Positions 55,041 to 64,000 of a stretch of DNA of 64,000 bases are shown piece by piece. Every line of letters starts with the position of its first letter. Position 1 is the stretch's first letter. A program made the position numbers and the translations under genes. Where the stretch lies: positions 2,914,001-2,978,000 of the forward strand of contig OZ245848.1 of NCBI GenBank assembly GCA_965228955.1. The letters are read 5' to 3'. The notes under the pieces were generated by a model. That model searched no databases and had not been told where the DNA came from. It saw only the letters and a program-made list of their open reading frames with translations. Origin of the DNA: JANSWY01 sp965228955 (GTDB lineage: Bacteria > Bacteroidota > Bacteroidia > Cytophagales > Cyclobacteriaceae).

Positions 55041-57231
55041 ATTCAACCAACAATAATTGTCTTTTAAACTCATCTCCCATTTTCACCTCCACTACTAAAA
55101 GTCCAGAATGACCTAAACCTTCAAGTGATACTTGAACTTGATGAGCACTGAACCTTTCGGTTAGCAACACCTGACCTTGTTGATTGATGAGTCTTACCTG
55201 TTCGATATGTTTAGAACCAGATAAGTTAATCTCGTGTTTTGCAGGGTTTGGAAAAACCCTAAATTCGGCAATTTTATCATTAACACCCGTAACAACCCCT
55301 CCTATTTCATCAAAAGTCTCGTAAATCTCACAATGTCTGGCTTCTCCGGGGATGTTGTTATCCATCCATTCCGCTCTGTCTCCGATCCAGTTTTTCATGA
55401 CGGCAATAATATCTTCATGTGTTAATGGATCTACAAAATATTGAGGATTAGGCCACAAATAAGTTCCAAGCACAGGCCACCTTTGGAAGTTTCTTTCCTG
55501 TGCTTCTTCTACCTCCAAAGCCTTGTCATCAATGATATTATTAATTGATTCTGTACTCAACACATTTTGTCTGAGTGACGTCCATCTGCACGCAAGTGCA
55601 TTGTTAAAAACTGTATCCTGTAACATCTCGTGCCACCAGAAAGGACTGTTGCCTGGACACTGATAATACTCCCATCCTGTAACGTCATCTCCTGCACAAT
55701 AATTACCATTTCCAAATGCCAGATTAAAGTCCCAGAGTGGTCCCGCTGACACCTTCCCTCCTTTGCTATCCTTGTCCTTGTAGAAATAAGTACTTAGTCG
55801 GTAAGCATCCACATTTTTACTCAATTCATTCACAAGAAAGTTGTCTACAAATGACCTCAAGTTTATATATTCTGTGTATCGTTTTCCTTTTGCATTTCGG
55901 TATGTCGATGAGGCCATTGCCTGTTCAAAATCATTCATGTAATTCTGTAAATAGACCCTCTGCTCTGGTTGTATATTATCTTCGTTTGGATAATAATATT
56001 GGAACCTTAGTCTTTCCTCCGACTGGTACTTATTATACACAGAAGTCCAGCCATCTTCATCTCCCCAATCAATTCTAAAAATGTAGCCACCCGTTAAATC
56101 GTCTCCAGATATTTCATCCGCTCCAAGCTTGGCTATATCCAATCTATTATCGTCTCTTTTGATCTTTTCAAGCATCAGGTATATACCCTCATAATCGTCA
56201 TTTAACACCAATTCAACAAACCGGGTCCGACTTGCATATTGCCCCAATTGATTTCCCAATTCCATCACTAGAGCATTGTTGATCAAAGTCTTATCAGCAT
56301 AAGGGCCGTGAAGAACAAAATCTTCCTCAAGCGGAAAGTTTAAGAAGGCGGCATCTATATCTTCACCATTGGCATCCCAGGTTTCAATTCCGTAAGATCT
56401 CTTTGCAAAGTATTGGGAGGAATTACCTCTTATCTCAATGCCGCAGAAACCATTATATTCATTGAATTCATCTTCAATAAAATTTCGATTTCCCTCACCA
56501 TTGTAAATGATTCCAAAACTGGCCATTACCTTGGGTTCATCCACTATTGTTCTGCCTTCAGTATTGATCACCACAATTGGCAAATCAGATGATTCGAATT
56601 CTAATGGAGGATTAAACCACCATGGAACATCTCTGTAAGTTTGATTAGAATTAGTAACTCCGACTGACAAAAATGGAATAGCCGTCATATCAGAAGAGTT
56701 GATATTATCATTATGCACTTCTACAGCTAGAGTATTGGTTCCCTCATTCAGCAATCCTGGATCAACGTCATATCCATCTGGTGCAATACCGATATAAAGC
56801 GTTGCTTCATGCAATCCATCACTTCCCTGATCGAATCCAGGATTACTACCTGAAACCAAGTTTCTACCAATTTCTACACCATTCAAATAGGCTACAAAAC
56901 CATCATCATAGTCAATATGAAACAATACCTCTTCAATGTCAGCTAAACTTAGTATTTGAAATTCCATTCGCAGATATACCGATAATGTTGTCTCAATGGT
57001 AGTCTGATCGTCATCATCTCCATAACCAAATCCGGAGGGCCCTGAAGACCAATTAGAATCATCAAACCCTGCTTCTTTCCAATTTGTGGGTAACTGACTA
57101 TCTGGCACGATATAGTTCCACTGATCACCCTCTAATACAACAGATTCCCAGTGATCAATCTGTGCAAATAGTTGATTAGAAATCAAAATTAGACATGCTG
57201 TCAAAAGCTTTATTAAAGGGTATCTCATCAT
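55039..57231 (-). CDS. T9SS-secreted CotH-family kinase-like protein
   Basis: 730 residues. Signal peptide to ~24 (QLFAQ). An N-terminal jelly-roll domain (~30-190, WKEAGFDDSNWSSGPSGFGY) precedes the CotH domain (~215-560): GIEIRGNSS (264-272), TRFVELVLNDDYEGIYLMLE (336-355), GGYIFRIDW (381-389) and GPLWDFNLAFGN (497-508) containing the metal-binding Asp. The C-terminal ~75 residues (FRVFPNPAKHEINLSG through LLVVEVKMG) are a type A T9SS sorting domain. Spore-coat CotH phosphorylates proteins; bacterial homologues of non-sporeformers are untested. Predicted extracellular. Confidence 0.88.
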   Translation of the reverse strand: MMRYPLIKLLTACLILISNQLFAQIDHWESVVLEGDQWNYIVPDSQLPTNWKEAGFDDSNWSSGPSGFGYGDDDDQTTIETTLSVYLRMEFQILSLADIEEVLFHIDYDDGFVAYLNGVEIGRNLVSGSNPGFDQGSDGLHEATLYIGIAPDGYDVDPGLLNEGTNTLAVEVHNDNINSSDMTAIPFLSVGVTNSNQTYRDVPWWFNPPLEFESSDLPIVVINTEGRTIVDEPKVMASFGIIYNGEGNRNFIEDEFNEYNGFCGIEIRGNSSQYFAKRSYGIETWDANGEDIDAAFLNFPLEEDFVLHGPYADKTLINNALVMELGNQLGQYASRTRFVELVLNDDYEGIYLMLEKIKRDDNRLDIAKLGADEISGDDLTGGYIFRIDWGDEDGWTSVYNKYQSEERLRFQYYYPNEDNIQPEQRVYLQNYMNDFEQAMASSTYRNAKGKRYTEYINLRSFVDNFLVNELSKNVDAYRLSTYFYKDKDSKGGKVSAGPLWDFNLAFGNGNYCAGDDVTGWEYYQCPGNSPFWWHEMLQDTVFNNALACRWTSLRQNVLSTESINNIIDDKALEVEEAQERNFQRWPVLGTYLWPNPQYFVDPLTHEDIIAVMKNWIGDRAEWMDNNIPGEARHCEIYETFDEIGGVVTGVNDKIAEFRVFPNPAKHEINLSGSKHIEQVRLINQQGQVLLTERFSAHQVQVSLEGLGHSGLLVVEVKMGDEFKRQLLLVE

Positions 57232-57340
57232 CTAAATCTTAAAAACATATGATTCACAAACAATCAAATTTAGCATTTAGGAAATAAACCATTGCTGATT
57301 GGTCCAATTACTATTCATAAAGCATTACTTCAAAAACACA

Positions 57341-57955
57341 TCAATTAGGATTTTGGTTAGTTCTTCTTACCAGAATTAGATCTAGCAATACGCGAATCAC
57401 AATCATTACTATTGAAATGATAGCTAATGTTAAAAGTACTTTTATTAGCCACTCAGAAGTAGCTAAGGGATATTCCTTGCTTAACCTTCTCATATAGGTC
57501 ACCACAAATATGACAGCTATAAATAGACTGCCTGCAGAGAAAGCCCAATAGAAGAAACCAGTACATTTTTTGAGAGTGATGCTAAAGTATGCCCCCATTA
57601 CCAGAGTGATATAACCCAATGCTCCGGCTAGATTATTTGTGGAAAACACCTCCAAACCTGATAAACTATGATAAGTAAATAAATAACCAAAATGTATCAA
57701 ATGGTTGATGCCAAACCCTATTACGAAAGTTCCAAATAAACCTTTCCAATTTGGCTTATCAAATATGGTTCTTAAACCAAAAGACATGGTGTATGCAGTA
57801 GCAATCAAATACAATAAAAAAGACAGTCTTGCTGAATACCTTGCCGCTAGTTGAAAAGTCAACGATGGCTCATAATTAGCAAGTTGATTAGCATACAGAT
57901 AGATGTATATCTCCAGTGCCACGATCGCCAAAAATGTGATATATCTTGAAATCAA
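57341..57955 (-). CDS. Multi-span membrane protein, unknown function
   Basis: 204 residues with about six hydrophobic helices (~5-22, ~40-60, ~73-95, ~108-127, ~134-155, ~167-190). The segment AARYSARLSFLLYLIATAYT and a GFGINHLIHFGYLFTYH helix with paired His residues faintly recall heme-containing ferric-reductase-like or cytochrome-type membrane domains, but this is not a firm assignment. It ends RRTNQNPN. Alone, 109 bases upstream of the CotH gene on the same strand. Confidence 0.55.
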   Translation of the reverse strand: MISRYITFLAIVALEIYIYLYANQLANYEPSLTFQLAARYSARLSFLLYLIATAYTMSFGLRTIFDKPNWKGLFGTFVIGFGINHLIHFGYLFTYHSLSGLEVFSTNNLAGALGYITLVMGAYFSITLKKCTGFFYWAFSAGSLFIAVIFVVTYMRRLSKEYPLATSEWLIKVLLTLAIISIVMIVIRVLLDLILVRRTNQNPN

Positions 57956-58170
57956 TATTTAAGTCTTTTATCCCTGGTAAAAATTCTTTAGCAATTAATG
58001 AAGAAAATTATTTTCCATAAACTGAATTCCAACAATTATTCTTATCTAAATTACGATCTCCAACGCAACTAAGGATTGCAGAATAATTAATGCAATCGAA
58101 CGGGTAAAATGTGACCAATTATCCATCCATAATGGTTCAAATACCCACATTTTTAAATCATGTTGCAAAC

Positions 58171-58178
58171 TACCTTTG
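58171..58178 (+). promoter_or_regulatory. -7 promoter element candidate for the GH3 gene
   Basis: TACCTTTG matches TAnnTTTG exactly, 16 bases before the GH3 start codon. No convincing TTTG at -33, and the implied leader is only about ten bases. Confidence 0.4.
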
Positions 58179-58194
58179 AGTAAATTTTTAAAGA

Positions 58195-60459
58195 ATGATG
58201 AATCGGCTAAAACACTGTGCGTTGGTATTATTGGTGACATTAAGTGCACCGTCATTTTCTCAAAATGAGAACATAGAAGAAAGAATTGATCAGTTACTCT
58301 CAAAGATGACTCTGACTGAAAAAATTGGTCAGGTATCGCAAAGAGGAACCTCCTCAAGAGAGAAGGGTTTGAGTGAAGAATTAAAAGAAGCAATCAGACA
58401 AGGTAAAGTCGGATCGCTACTTAATGTGATGAACACTGAAAATGTAAGAATTCTTCAAAAGATTGCTGTGGAAGAAAGTCCAAATGGAATCCCTCTCATT
58501 TTCGCGAGAGATGTCATACACGGTTTCAAAACAATCTTTCCAATTCCATTGGGTCAGGCAGCTACCTGGAATCCGGAATTGGTAGAGCGAGGCGCTAGAA
58601 TAGCTTCAGTTGAGGCTTCTGCAGTGGGAATCCGATGGACATTTGCTCCGATGCTTGATATTAGCAGAGATCCACGATGGGGACGAATTGCTGAGTCTGC
58701 TGGAGAAGACCCCTATTTAACATCTGTAATGGCAAAAGCCTATGTAAATGGATTTCAAGGAGATGACCTCACTGACCCAAGCAGCATGATTGCATGTGCT
58801 AAACACTTTGTTGGTTACGGAGCAGCAGAAGGCGGAAGAGACTATAATACTGCAATTATCCATGAGCAACTTCTTCACAACGTATACTTGAAGCCATTCA
58901 AAACAGCCGTTGATGAAGGAATAGCAACTTTCATGACGTCATTCAATGAATTAAACGGTGTTCCAGCTTCAGGAAATAAGTACATTCTTGATAAGGTTTT
59001 AAGAAACACATGGAACTTCGATGGGTTTGTTGTTTCTGATTGGAATTCCATCACAGAAATGATCAATCACGGTTTCAGTCCAGATGCAAAAGCAGCGGCT
59101 GCTTCCTCTGCAAATGCAGGTCTTGATATGGAAATGATGTCAAAAGCATACGAGAACCACATGGAGGAGCTTATTAACGAAGGACAGGTTAGCATGGAGC
59201 AACTAGACAACCTTGTTAGAAATATTCTTAGAATTAAGATCAGAATGGGGCTCTTTGAAAACCCGTACTTTGTGGAGAATCAGGATATTCTTTATGACAA
59301 TGCACACTTAAAGTCCGCAAGAGTGGCAGCAAGAGAGAGCATGGTATTACTGCAGAATGAAAATGCTCTACCGCTTTCCAAGAAAACCAAAGTTGCACTA
59401 ATTGGTCCATTGGCAGATGCGCCACATGAGCAACTAGGAACCTGGACCTTTGATGGTGAAAAAGATCATACGGTTACTGTTCTTAAGGCTTTTGAGGACT
59501 CAAAGTACAAATTCAATTTTGCAAAAGGTCTTGACTATAGTAGAGATTTAAGTGAGAAAGGCTTCAGTGAGGCTATTGAGGCTGCTAATAATTCAGATGT
59601 TATATTATTCGTTGGTGGTGAAGAGGCCATTTTATCAGGAGAAGCTCATAGCCGTGCTAATATTGATCTTCCGGGAGCACAAGAAGCATTAATTAAAGAA
59701 TTAGCAAAAACAGGCAAACCTATTGTACTGGTTATCATGGCAGGTAGACCGATTACTTTAGGTAATATTATTGATGATGTTGATGCTATACTCTTTGCAT
59801 GGCATCCTGGAACAATGGGTGGTCCTGCTACACTAGACCTTGTTTATGGAGATTATAACCCTTCCGGTAGACTACCTGTTTCATGGCCAAGAACTGTAGG
59901 TCAAATCCCTGTCCATTATAATCACAAAAAGACAGGTAGACCTGCGAGTGAAAAGTCTTTCGTACATATTGAAGATATTCCTATTGGGGCTTGGCAGAGT
60001 AGCTTGGGAAATACTTCTCATTATTTGGATGATGGTTATACACCTCTTTACCCATTTGGCTATGGACTTTCTTATTCCTCTGTGAAATATTCCAAGTTTA
60101 CAACCAGTAAAAATACTCTGGCTATGAATGGTACCTTAACAGCATCTGCGACTATAACAAATACCGGGAAAGTGTCTACTACTGAGATTGTGCAGTTGTA
60201 TTTTCAAGACGAATTTGCCAGTATCACCAGACCAGTTAGACAGCTAGCAGATTTCAAAAGAATTGAGTTGGCTCCAGGAGAATCTAAAGTAGTTGAATTT
60301 GTAATTACACCAGAACAGCTAGAGTTTTACAACCTTGATTCAGAATGGGTTGCTGAACCTGGGTCTTTCAATCTTTGGATAGGTCCAAATGCTGTTGAAG
60401 GGCTGAAAGGAAAATTTGAATTGGTAGAATTCTCTGATGATAAAGCTGGACTAGAATAA
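58195..60459 (+). CDS. GH3 beta-glucosidase, periplasmic (BglX-like)
   Basis: 754 residues from ATG 58195 (the adjacent ATG 58198 is equivalent). Signal peptide to ~22 (SAPSFSQ). The (beta/alpha)8 domain shows DISRDPRWGRIAESAGEDPY (155-174), KHFVGYGAAEGGRDYN (203-218) and nucleophile D282 in GFVVSDWNS; the alpha/beta sandwich follows (GTWTFDGEKDHT, GGEEAILSGEAHSR with the likely acid/base Glu), and a C-terminal FnIII-like domain (~655-750) ends the protein. It resembles periplasmic BglX, active on beta-linked glucooligosaccharides. Distant from the mannan locus, but could finish gluco(manno)oligosaccharides. Convergent with the next gene, one base apart. Confidence 0.94.
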   Translation: MMNRLKHCALVLLVTLSAPSFSQNENIEERIDQLLSKMTLTEKIGQVSQRGTSSREKGLSEELKEAIRQGKVGSLLNVMNTENVRILQKIAVEESPNGIPLIFARDVIHGFKTIFPIPLGQAATWNPELVERGARIASVEASAVGIRWTFAPMLDISRDPRWGRIAESAGEDPYLTSVMAKAYVNGFQGDDLTDPSSMIACAKHFVGYGAAEGGRDYNTAIIHEQLLHNVYLKPFKTAVDEGIATFMTSFNELNGVPASGNKYILDKVLRNTWNFDGFVVSDWNSITEMINHGFSPDAKAAAASSANAGLDMEMMSKAYENHMEELINEGQVSMEQLDNLVRNILRIKIRMGLFENPYFVENQDILYDNAHLKSARVAARESMVLLQNENALPLSKKTKVALIGPLADAPHEQLGTWTFDGEKDHTVTVLKAFEDSKYKFNFAKGLDYSRDLSEKGFSEAIEAANNSDVILFVGGEEAILSGEAHSRANIDLPGAQEALIKELAKTGKPIVLVIMAGRPITLGNIIDDVDAILFAWHPGTMGGPATLDLVYGDYNPSGRLPVSWPRTVGQIPVHYNHKKTGRPASEKSFVHIEDIPIGAWQSSLGNTSHYLDDGYTPLYPFGYGLSYSSVKYSKFTTSKNTLAMNGTLTASATITNTGKVSTTEIVQLYFQDEFASITRPVRQLADFKRIELAPGESKVVEFVITPEQLEFYNLDSEWVAEPGSFNLWIGPNAVEGLKGKFELVEFSDDKAGLE

Positions 60460-60460
60460 T

Positions 60461-62797
60461 CTATTCCACCACAAATCTTAAAGACTTTGAAATGGGGTTG
60501 CCATCTTTGGTAACCCCTTCTATTTGCACCATAAACTTACCACTAACATCTGAAGTCATCACATCAAATGAAAGTGAACCTGAAGTATTTTTGATATTAG
60601 GATTCCAATAAAGCTCATCTCTCATATCCGGAATTCTCTCATTTTTTGGAATTGATGATTGCTCTCCAGCAATTGGTAAAACAGGAATTACATCAATAGG
60701 ATGAAGGCTGTTCTCCTCATATCCCTGAAAATCTCCTTTATAAGTTTCGATGTACATGACACCATCAAAAGCAGAGTTACCCAGGTAAAACCGATTATTG
60801 AATATTCCAATCCTTTCAATCAATGCTGGATTGTATTCTAATATTTTAGATTCGTCTACCGGAACTCCATCTAGTAATATCAATTGGTCTTTATTGAAGT
60901 CTGGTCTGTAGTATTTTTGGCTGATTTGTATTTTTTTATTCTTGATGCTTACTCCAAGCATGTATTCTACTATGTACTCCTTAAAAGTCTCAAATCTTGT
61001 AAAATCATCTAGTACATAGTTGAAGTCAAACTCCTCAAACTGAGGAAGAAAATTGGATTTTCGTGATTCAGGTTCTAATTTCAGATTGTTATAGGAATGA
61101 AATAATTGATTTCTAATGCTTCTTTGTACAACAGATGCTACCTGTATTGAATCTAAATACTGCTGTTCGTAATTAAACGATTTCGGTTCCTGGTAAAATT
61201 TCGGTACTACTTCAAAACTACCTTCACCTGATTTCAATTTCAAAAAAGCTTTGGATGCAGAATGTGATGACTTGTATTGAAGAACAAATCTCCCTTGATT
61301 ATCAGTGATAGCAGTTCTTAATTGTCCAGGCTTGCCAGCCATTGCGAAATAGACTTCCTCGTTTTTCAGAGGTAATTCATCAGTTCCATAGGCTTTGCCA
61401 ATTAATAACTCTTCTCTAGCCTCTGGCAAGTAATTCACCTCCAATAGTTCGAAACCATTGTCGCCTTCTTTTTCTTCTTGTAGTAGGTTGTGCTTCTTCA
61501 AAACACTTAACTTATCTTTTTCCTCTCCGGAAATCACATTGTACAAATCCTTCTTAGCCTGATTGTAAAGTCGTTTATATTCAGATCCCGTAAGTTCCTC
61601 TTCTACTACCTGAATGCTTGAAACTATGTCACTTTTTTTCTTCACATAATTCCAACTTATCCATTCTGCCTTACTTATTAAATCCTGTGAAGCAAAATCC
61701 TCCCCACTTGATTTGCTAAAATTGCTGAGTGAATAATTGTAGATTATATCACGATTATGATTAGACTCACCTTCTTCTTTTGTTACGGAAATAGAATATC
61801 GGCCTTCCGGTAGTTCGATATCAAATGGTATCAATTCCCGACATTCATACTTTTCGATATTTTCAGGTTTTAGAATTGGTTGGTTCCAGAAAGAATATTG
61901 AGCTAATGGATTGCTTCCATTTAATAATTCAACTGTTATCAATCCTTTTGGAAGTTCATCATCATCTATAAAAATAGCAGTATTGGAAAAGGCAGTCCGA
62001 TTAGTCAAAGGTCTTTCTAAATTGGATATTTGAACTGTAAGCTGCTCATTGTTGGAACCATTAGGATTATTAGCTGTAATTTGTAGGCCCTTGTTTTTTC
62101 TATCAATTCCGATTGTATAGCCATTTTCTATAACTCCTGGCAATTGGTGGAAACTAATCTCACCAGAAGGGGATTCAAGAATAAATTTGTGATCAGCAAA
62201 ATCAGTTGGGGTGATTTCAAACTTCCCAGAAGTATTTATTTCAACTAACTTATCTTCTAATATCTGTCCTTGTTCACCTAGCAGTTTGAGGCTAAACCTT
62301 TCATTGCCATTTCCTGTCAATCTGTAATGCACGTAGTTCGGAATTCCTTTTATCAGTCGATCTCCTGGTACATTTATTGATAATTTTGATTCTACCATTT
62401 CCCTTTCTGGCAAGGACTCAAATGGGTTTATAATTGTGATTGGCAGTTGGTAATAATCACCGAAATTCTTCATCCAGAGTGTATGAGCAATTAGTTGATA
62501 TGTACCTGTTGGGATTAAAGAATTAATGAAGAATTCCCCATTCCCTACTCCATCTCTAAGGCTCACCTTTTGTTCAAAGACAACTCCACTCTCACCAATC
62601 AATTGTACATATAGGACCTTACTCAAAGAACTCAGTTTCCCTGTGACCTCACTCCTACAAAACGCACTGTACTTCAAAGTCTCTCCCGAAATTAATTGTG
62701 AGTAGTTAGTAGTAATGTGTACATTTTCTTTAATGTCTCTTTGAGCAATTAGGTGGGACCCAGCAAACACTAAAATTGTAAATATTAGATATCTCAT
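60461..62797 (-). CDS. MG2-like exported protein with CarboxypepD-type repeat and barrel-less TonB-plug-like domain
   Basis: 778 residues, signal peptide to ~19 (HLIAQ). N-terminal macroglobulin-like domain (~25-125: TTNYSQLISGETLKYSAFCR; IPTGTYQLIAHTLWMKNFGD). A regulatory beta-sandwich around 470-530 has TAITDNQGRFVLQYKSS. Near 639-690 it has ILLDGVPVDESKILEYNPAL, then NSAFDGVMYIETYKGDF, the pattern of a TonB-receptor plug, but no beta-barrel follows; the last ~90 residues form a beta-sandwich. Its start overlaps the DUF4249 stop by four bases. Inference: periplasmic or outer-membrane accessory to the TonB receptor at the window edge. Confidence 0.75.
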   Translation of the reverse strand: MRYLIFTILVFAGSHLIAQRDIKENVHITTNYSQLISGETLKYSAFCRSEVTGKLSSLSKVLYVQLIGESGVVFEQKVSLRDGVGNGEFFINSLIPTGTYQLIAHTLWMKNFGDYYQLPITIINPFESLPEREMVESKLSINVPGDRLIKGIPNYVHYRLTGNGNERFSLKLLGEQGQILEDKLVEINTSGKFEITPTDFADHKFILESPSGEISFHQLPGVIENGYTIGIDRKNKGLQITANNPNGSNNEQLTVQISNLERPLTNRTAFSNTAIFIDDDELPKGLITVELLNGSNPLAQYSFWNQPILKPENIEKYECRELIPFDIELPEGRYSISVTKEEGESNHNRDIIYNYSLSNFSKSSGEDFASQDLISKAEWISWNYVKKKSDIVSSIQVVEEELTGSEYKRLYNQAKKDLYNVISGEEKDKLSVLKKHNLLQEEKEGDNGFELLEVNYLPEAREELLIGKAYGTDELPLKNEEVYFAMAGKPGQLRTAITDNQGRFVLQYKSSHSASKAFLKLKSGEGSFEVVPKFYQEPKSFNYEQQYLDSIQVASVVQRSIRNQLFHSYNNLKLEPESRKSNFLPQFEEFDFNYVLDDFTRFETFKEYIVEYMLGVSIKNKKIQISQKYYRPDFNKDQLILLDGVPVDESKILEYNPALIERIGIFNNRFYLGNSAFDGVMYIETYKGDFQGYEENSLHPIDVIPVLPIAGEQSSIPKNERIPDMRDELYWNPNIKNTSGSLSFDVMTSDVSGKFMVQIEGVTKDGNPISKSLRFVVE

Positions 62798-63936
62798 TGC
62801 CAGAAGTCTGGTTTTTGTGATGAGGAAAATGATGTGCAGTCAGTACATTCTGCCGGGCCTATTGAGGCAGTTGGAGGCATGGTGCCAACAGTGATTAGTC
62901 TTCTTGAACTATTCATAAGTCCATCGATTCTGTCTGGTGTGGTATCAATAATCTCATTGGCAGTACATGAATACCTATATGAGGGTCTTGAAGCTGGTAC
63001 ATCAAGCTCATCCCAAGTGAAGAACACACGTTTCCTTTTCACACTGGCTACTTCAAAATATCCCAAAACCACTTCACTCTCATCTCCTACAGCATTTACA
63101 TTACCAAGCACCGCACCTTGTTGTGTATCAAATAGACTTCCACCACTTTGGTTTACTTCTTTTAAGCTTTTATAAAACTCATGAGTTTCTCTATCAATCG
63201 CGTATAGCGTGACTTCAATTGAATATTTGTTCCTGAGCATATCCGTTTCAAAGCTGATGTATCGAACTGGCAGCTCAATTAATTTTGCTGAGGCATTTGA
63301 AGTGCTTGTCCCAGTAATGATTTCTTTAGAATGATCTGAATTATAGCATGTACCTACTTGCTCTTCTCTGGCAATCCAATTTCCAGGACCCAGATAATCC
63401 AGGCCCGATGGAAACGGCACTCTTACCTCATAAGTCTCATCCCATGTAACTCTAAAGAATTCTGTTGAAGATTGTGCTGCATCTATAAAAACCTGCACTC
63501 CTTCCTCATTTCTGTTCAGTGTTTCTGAAGGTCTTTCAATGTACCTGAGATACACATTTTCAATTTCAGGAGCGTCCAATGCTCCTTGCCATGAACTTTG
63601 ATATTGCGTGGTATTGGTGTTTACGAATAACTTATAAGTCTCCCCTACTTGTGCAGCAAACTCAATGTCTGAATAATAACCAGAATCAGTTTCATTAAAT
63701 AAAAAACGATCGCCTGAGCCGGACTCTATAAATACATTAGCATTTGTTATGGAACTTGACTCATCGGTATTTACAGATCTGGAATATGATAATTGAACTT
63801 CCTGAGTTTTTAGTTCATCTGTGATAGTGGCTTCCACAACCACAATTGGATCTGCATCTTCTGTTTTGAAGTCAAAAGGCTTTACACAGCTGGTCAGTGA
63901 AAGCAATAGACAATATAGAACTAGGGTTGATCTCAT
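62794..63936 (-). CDS. DUF4249 lipoprotein
   Basis: 380 residues. Signal ends SLTS-C (Cys17) followed by VKPFDFKTEDADPIVVVEAT, the hallmark opening of DUF4249, then EVQLSYSRSVNTDESSSITN and VFIESGSGDRFLF. Several Cys (CYNSDH, YRYSCTANE, GPAECTDC) may form disulfides. DUF4249 lipoproteins accompany TonB receptors in Bacteroidota and are thought to be outer-membrane partners; no biochemical role is known. Overlaps the upstream TonB receptor stop by one base (TAATG) and the downstream MG2 gene by four. Confidence 0.9.
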   Translation of the reverse strand: MRSTLVLYCLLLSLTSCVKPFDFKTEDADPIVVVEATITDELKTQEVQLSYSRSVNTDESSSITNANVFIESGSGDRFLFNETDSGYYSDIEFAAQVGETYKLFVNTNTTQYQSSWQGALDAPEIENVYLRYIERPSETLNRNEEGVQVFIDAAQSSTEFFRVTWDETYEVRVPFPSGLDYLGPGNWIAREEQVGTCYNSDHSKEIITGTSTSNASAKLIELPVRYISFETDMLRNKYSIEVTLYAIDRETHEFYKSLKEVNQSGGSLFDTQQGAVLGNVNAVGDESEVVLGYFEVASVKRKRVFFTWDELDVPASRPSYRYSCTANEIIDTTPDRIDGLMNSSRRLITVGTMPPTASIGPAECTDCTSFSSSQKPDFWQ

Positions 63937-64000
63937 TAGAATCTGAAGTTAAATGAAAGTGTGGGCACAGGAGATCCAAATATGACAAGCTTATAACCGG
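63936..64000 (-). CDS. TonB-dependent receptor, C-terminal end (cut by window)
   Basis: Only the last 21 codons are visible, ending GSPVPTLSFNFRF and a stop that overlaps the DUF4249 start codon by one base. The terminal alternating aromatic strand ending in Phe is the outer-membrane barrel signature. Together with DUF4249 directly behind it, a TonB-dependent receptor is the likely identity; the family rests on context. Confidence 0.65.
   Translation of the reverse strand, partial: GYKLVIFGSPVPTLSFNFRF

Overview
The window is chromosomal DNA from a member of the Bacteroidota, most likely a Cytophagales-type environmental or marine bacterium. The evidence is AT-rich DNA, a SusC/SusD pair, lipoproteins with Bacteroidota-style lipoboxes, a type IX secretion (T9SS) C-terminal domain, a FecI/FecR/TonB-receptor cascade, a DUF4249 gene, and promoters resembling the Bacteroidota TTTG/TAnnTTTG pattern. 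The genus cannot be fixed from the sequence alone. I saw no tRNA, rRNA, CRISPR array, insertion sequence or phage gene.

Region 1 (1-19.1 kb) is a beta-mannan/glucomannan utilization locus. A leftward operon encodes a GH26 mannanase lipoprotein, a sodium:sugar symporter, a GH130 mannosylglucose phosphorylase and an AGE-family 2-epimerase cut by the window edge. This is the gene set and order of the Bacteroides fragilis mannan pathway: mannobiose is imported, epimerized to mannosyl-glucose and phosphorolysed. Divergently transcribed are SusC, SusD, an IPT/TIG surface glycan-binding lipoprotein and an unusual lipoprotein with three fasciclin domains and two near-identical ~160-residue modules. 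A 2-kb patch of orphan genes (13.5-15.5 kb), including a decayed ankyrin-repeat fragment, separates this from a leftward GH5 / SIAE-type acetylesterase / CE2-like esterase cluster, which fits acetylated glucomannan as substrate.

Region 2 (19.2-26.6 kb) continues leftward with an AraC regulator, a GH32 fructan hydrolase, a sugar-porter MFS transporter and, only 21 bases upstream, a 1225-residue protein. That protein joins a secreted metallophosphatase, a middle domain with kinase-like motifs and an outer-membrane beta-barrel.

Region 3 (26.7-31.0 kb) is a TetR-controlled operon (TetR, Mpo1/DUF962, MEST-like alpha/beta hydrolase, old-yellow-enzyme oxidoreductase), divergent from a gene for an IF2-N-like, highly charged protein.

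Region 4 (31.1-46.5 kb) is mostly housekeeping or envelope genes: a LolA-like protein, a sortilin/BNR propeller protein, a seven-repeat propeller lipoprotein, a trypsin/PDZ protease without signal peptide, a Lacal_2735-type small protein, 2-oxoacid:ferredoxin oxidoreductase (korAB), pirin, an MFS exporter, queE, and a membrane-anchored HExxH protein.

Region 5 (46.7-64.0 kb) has an ECF sigma / FecR / STN-TonB receptor cascade, a Tat-exported DinB-like protein, a MacB/FtsX-type permease, a T9SS-secreted CotH-kinase protein, a GH3 glucosidase, and at the right edge a TonB receptor / DUF4249 / MG2-plug-like trio.
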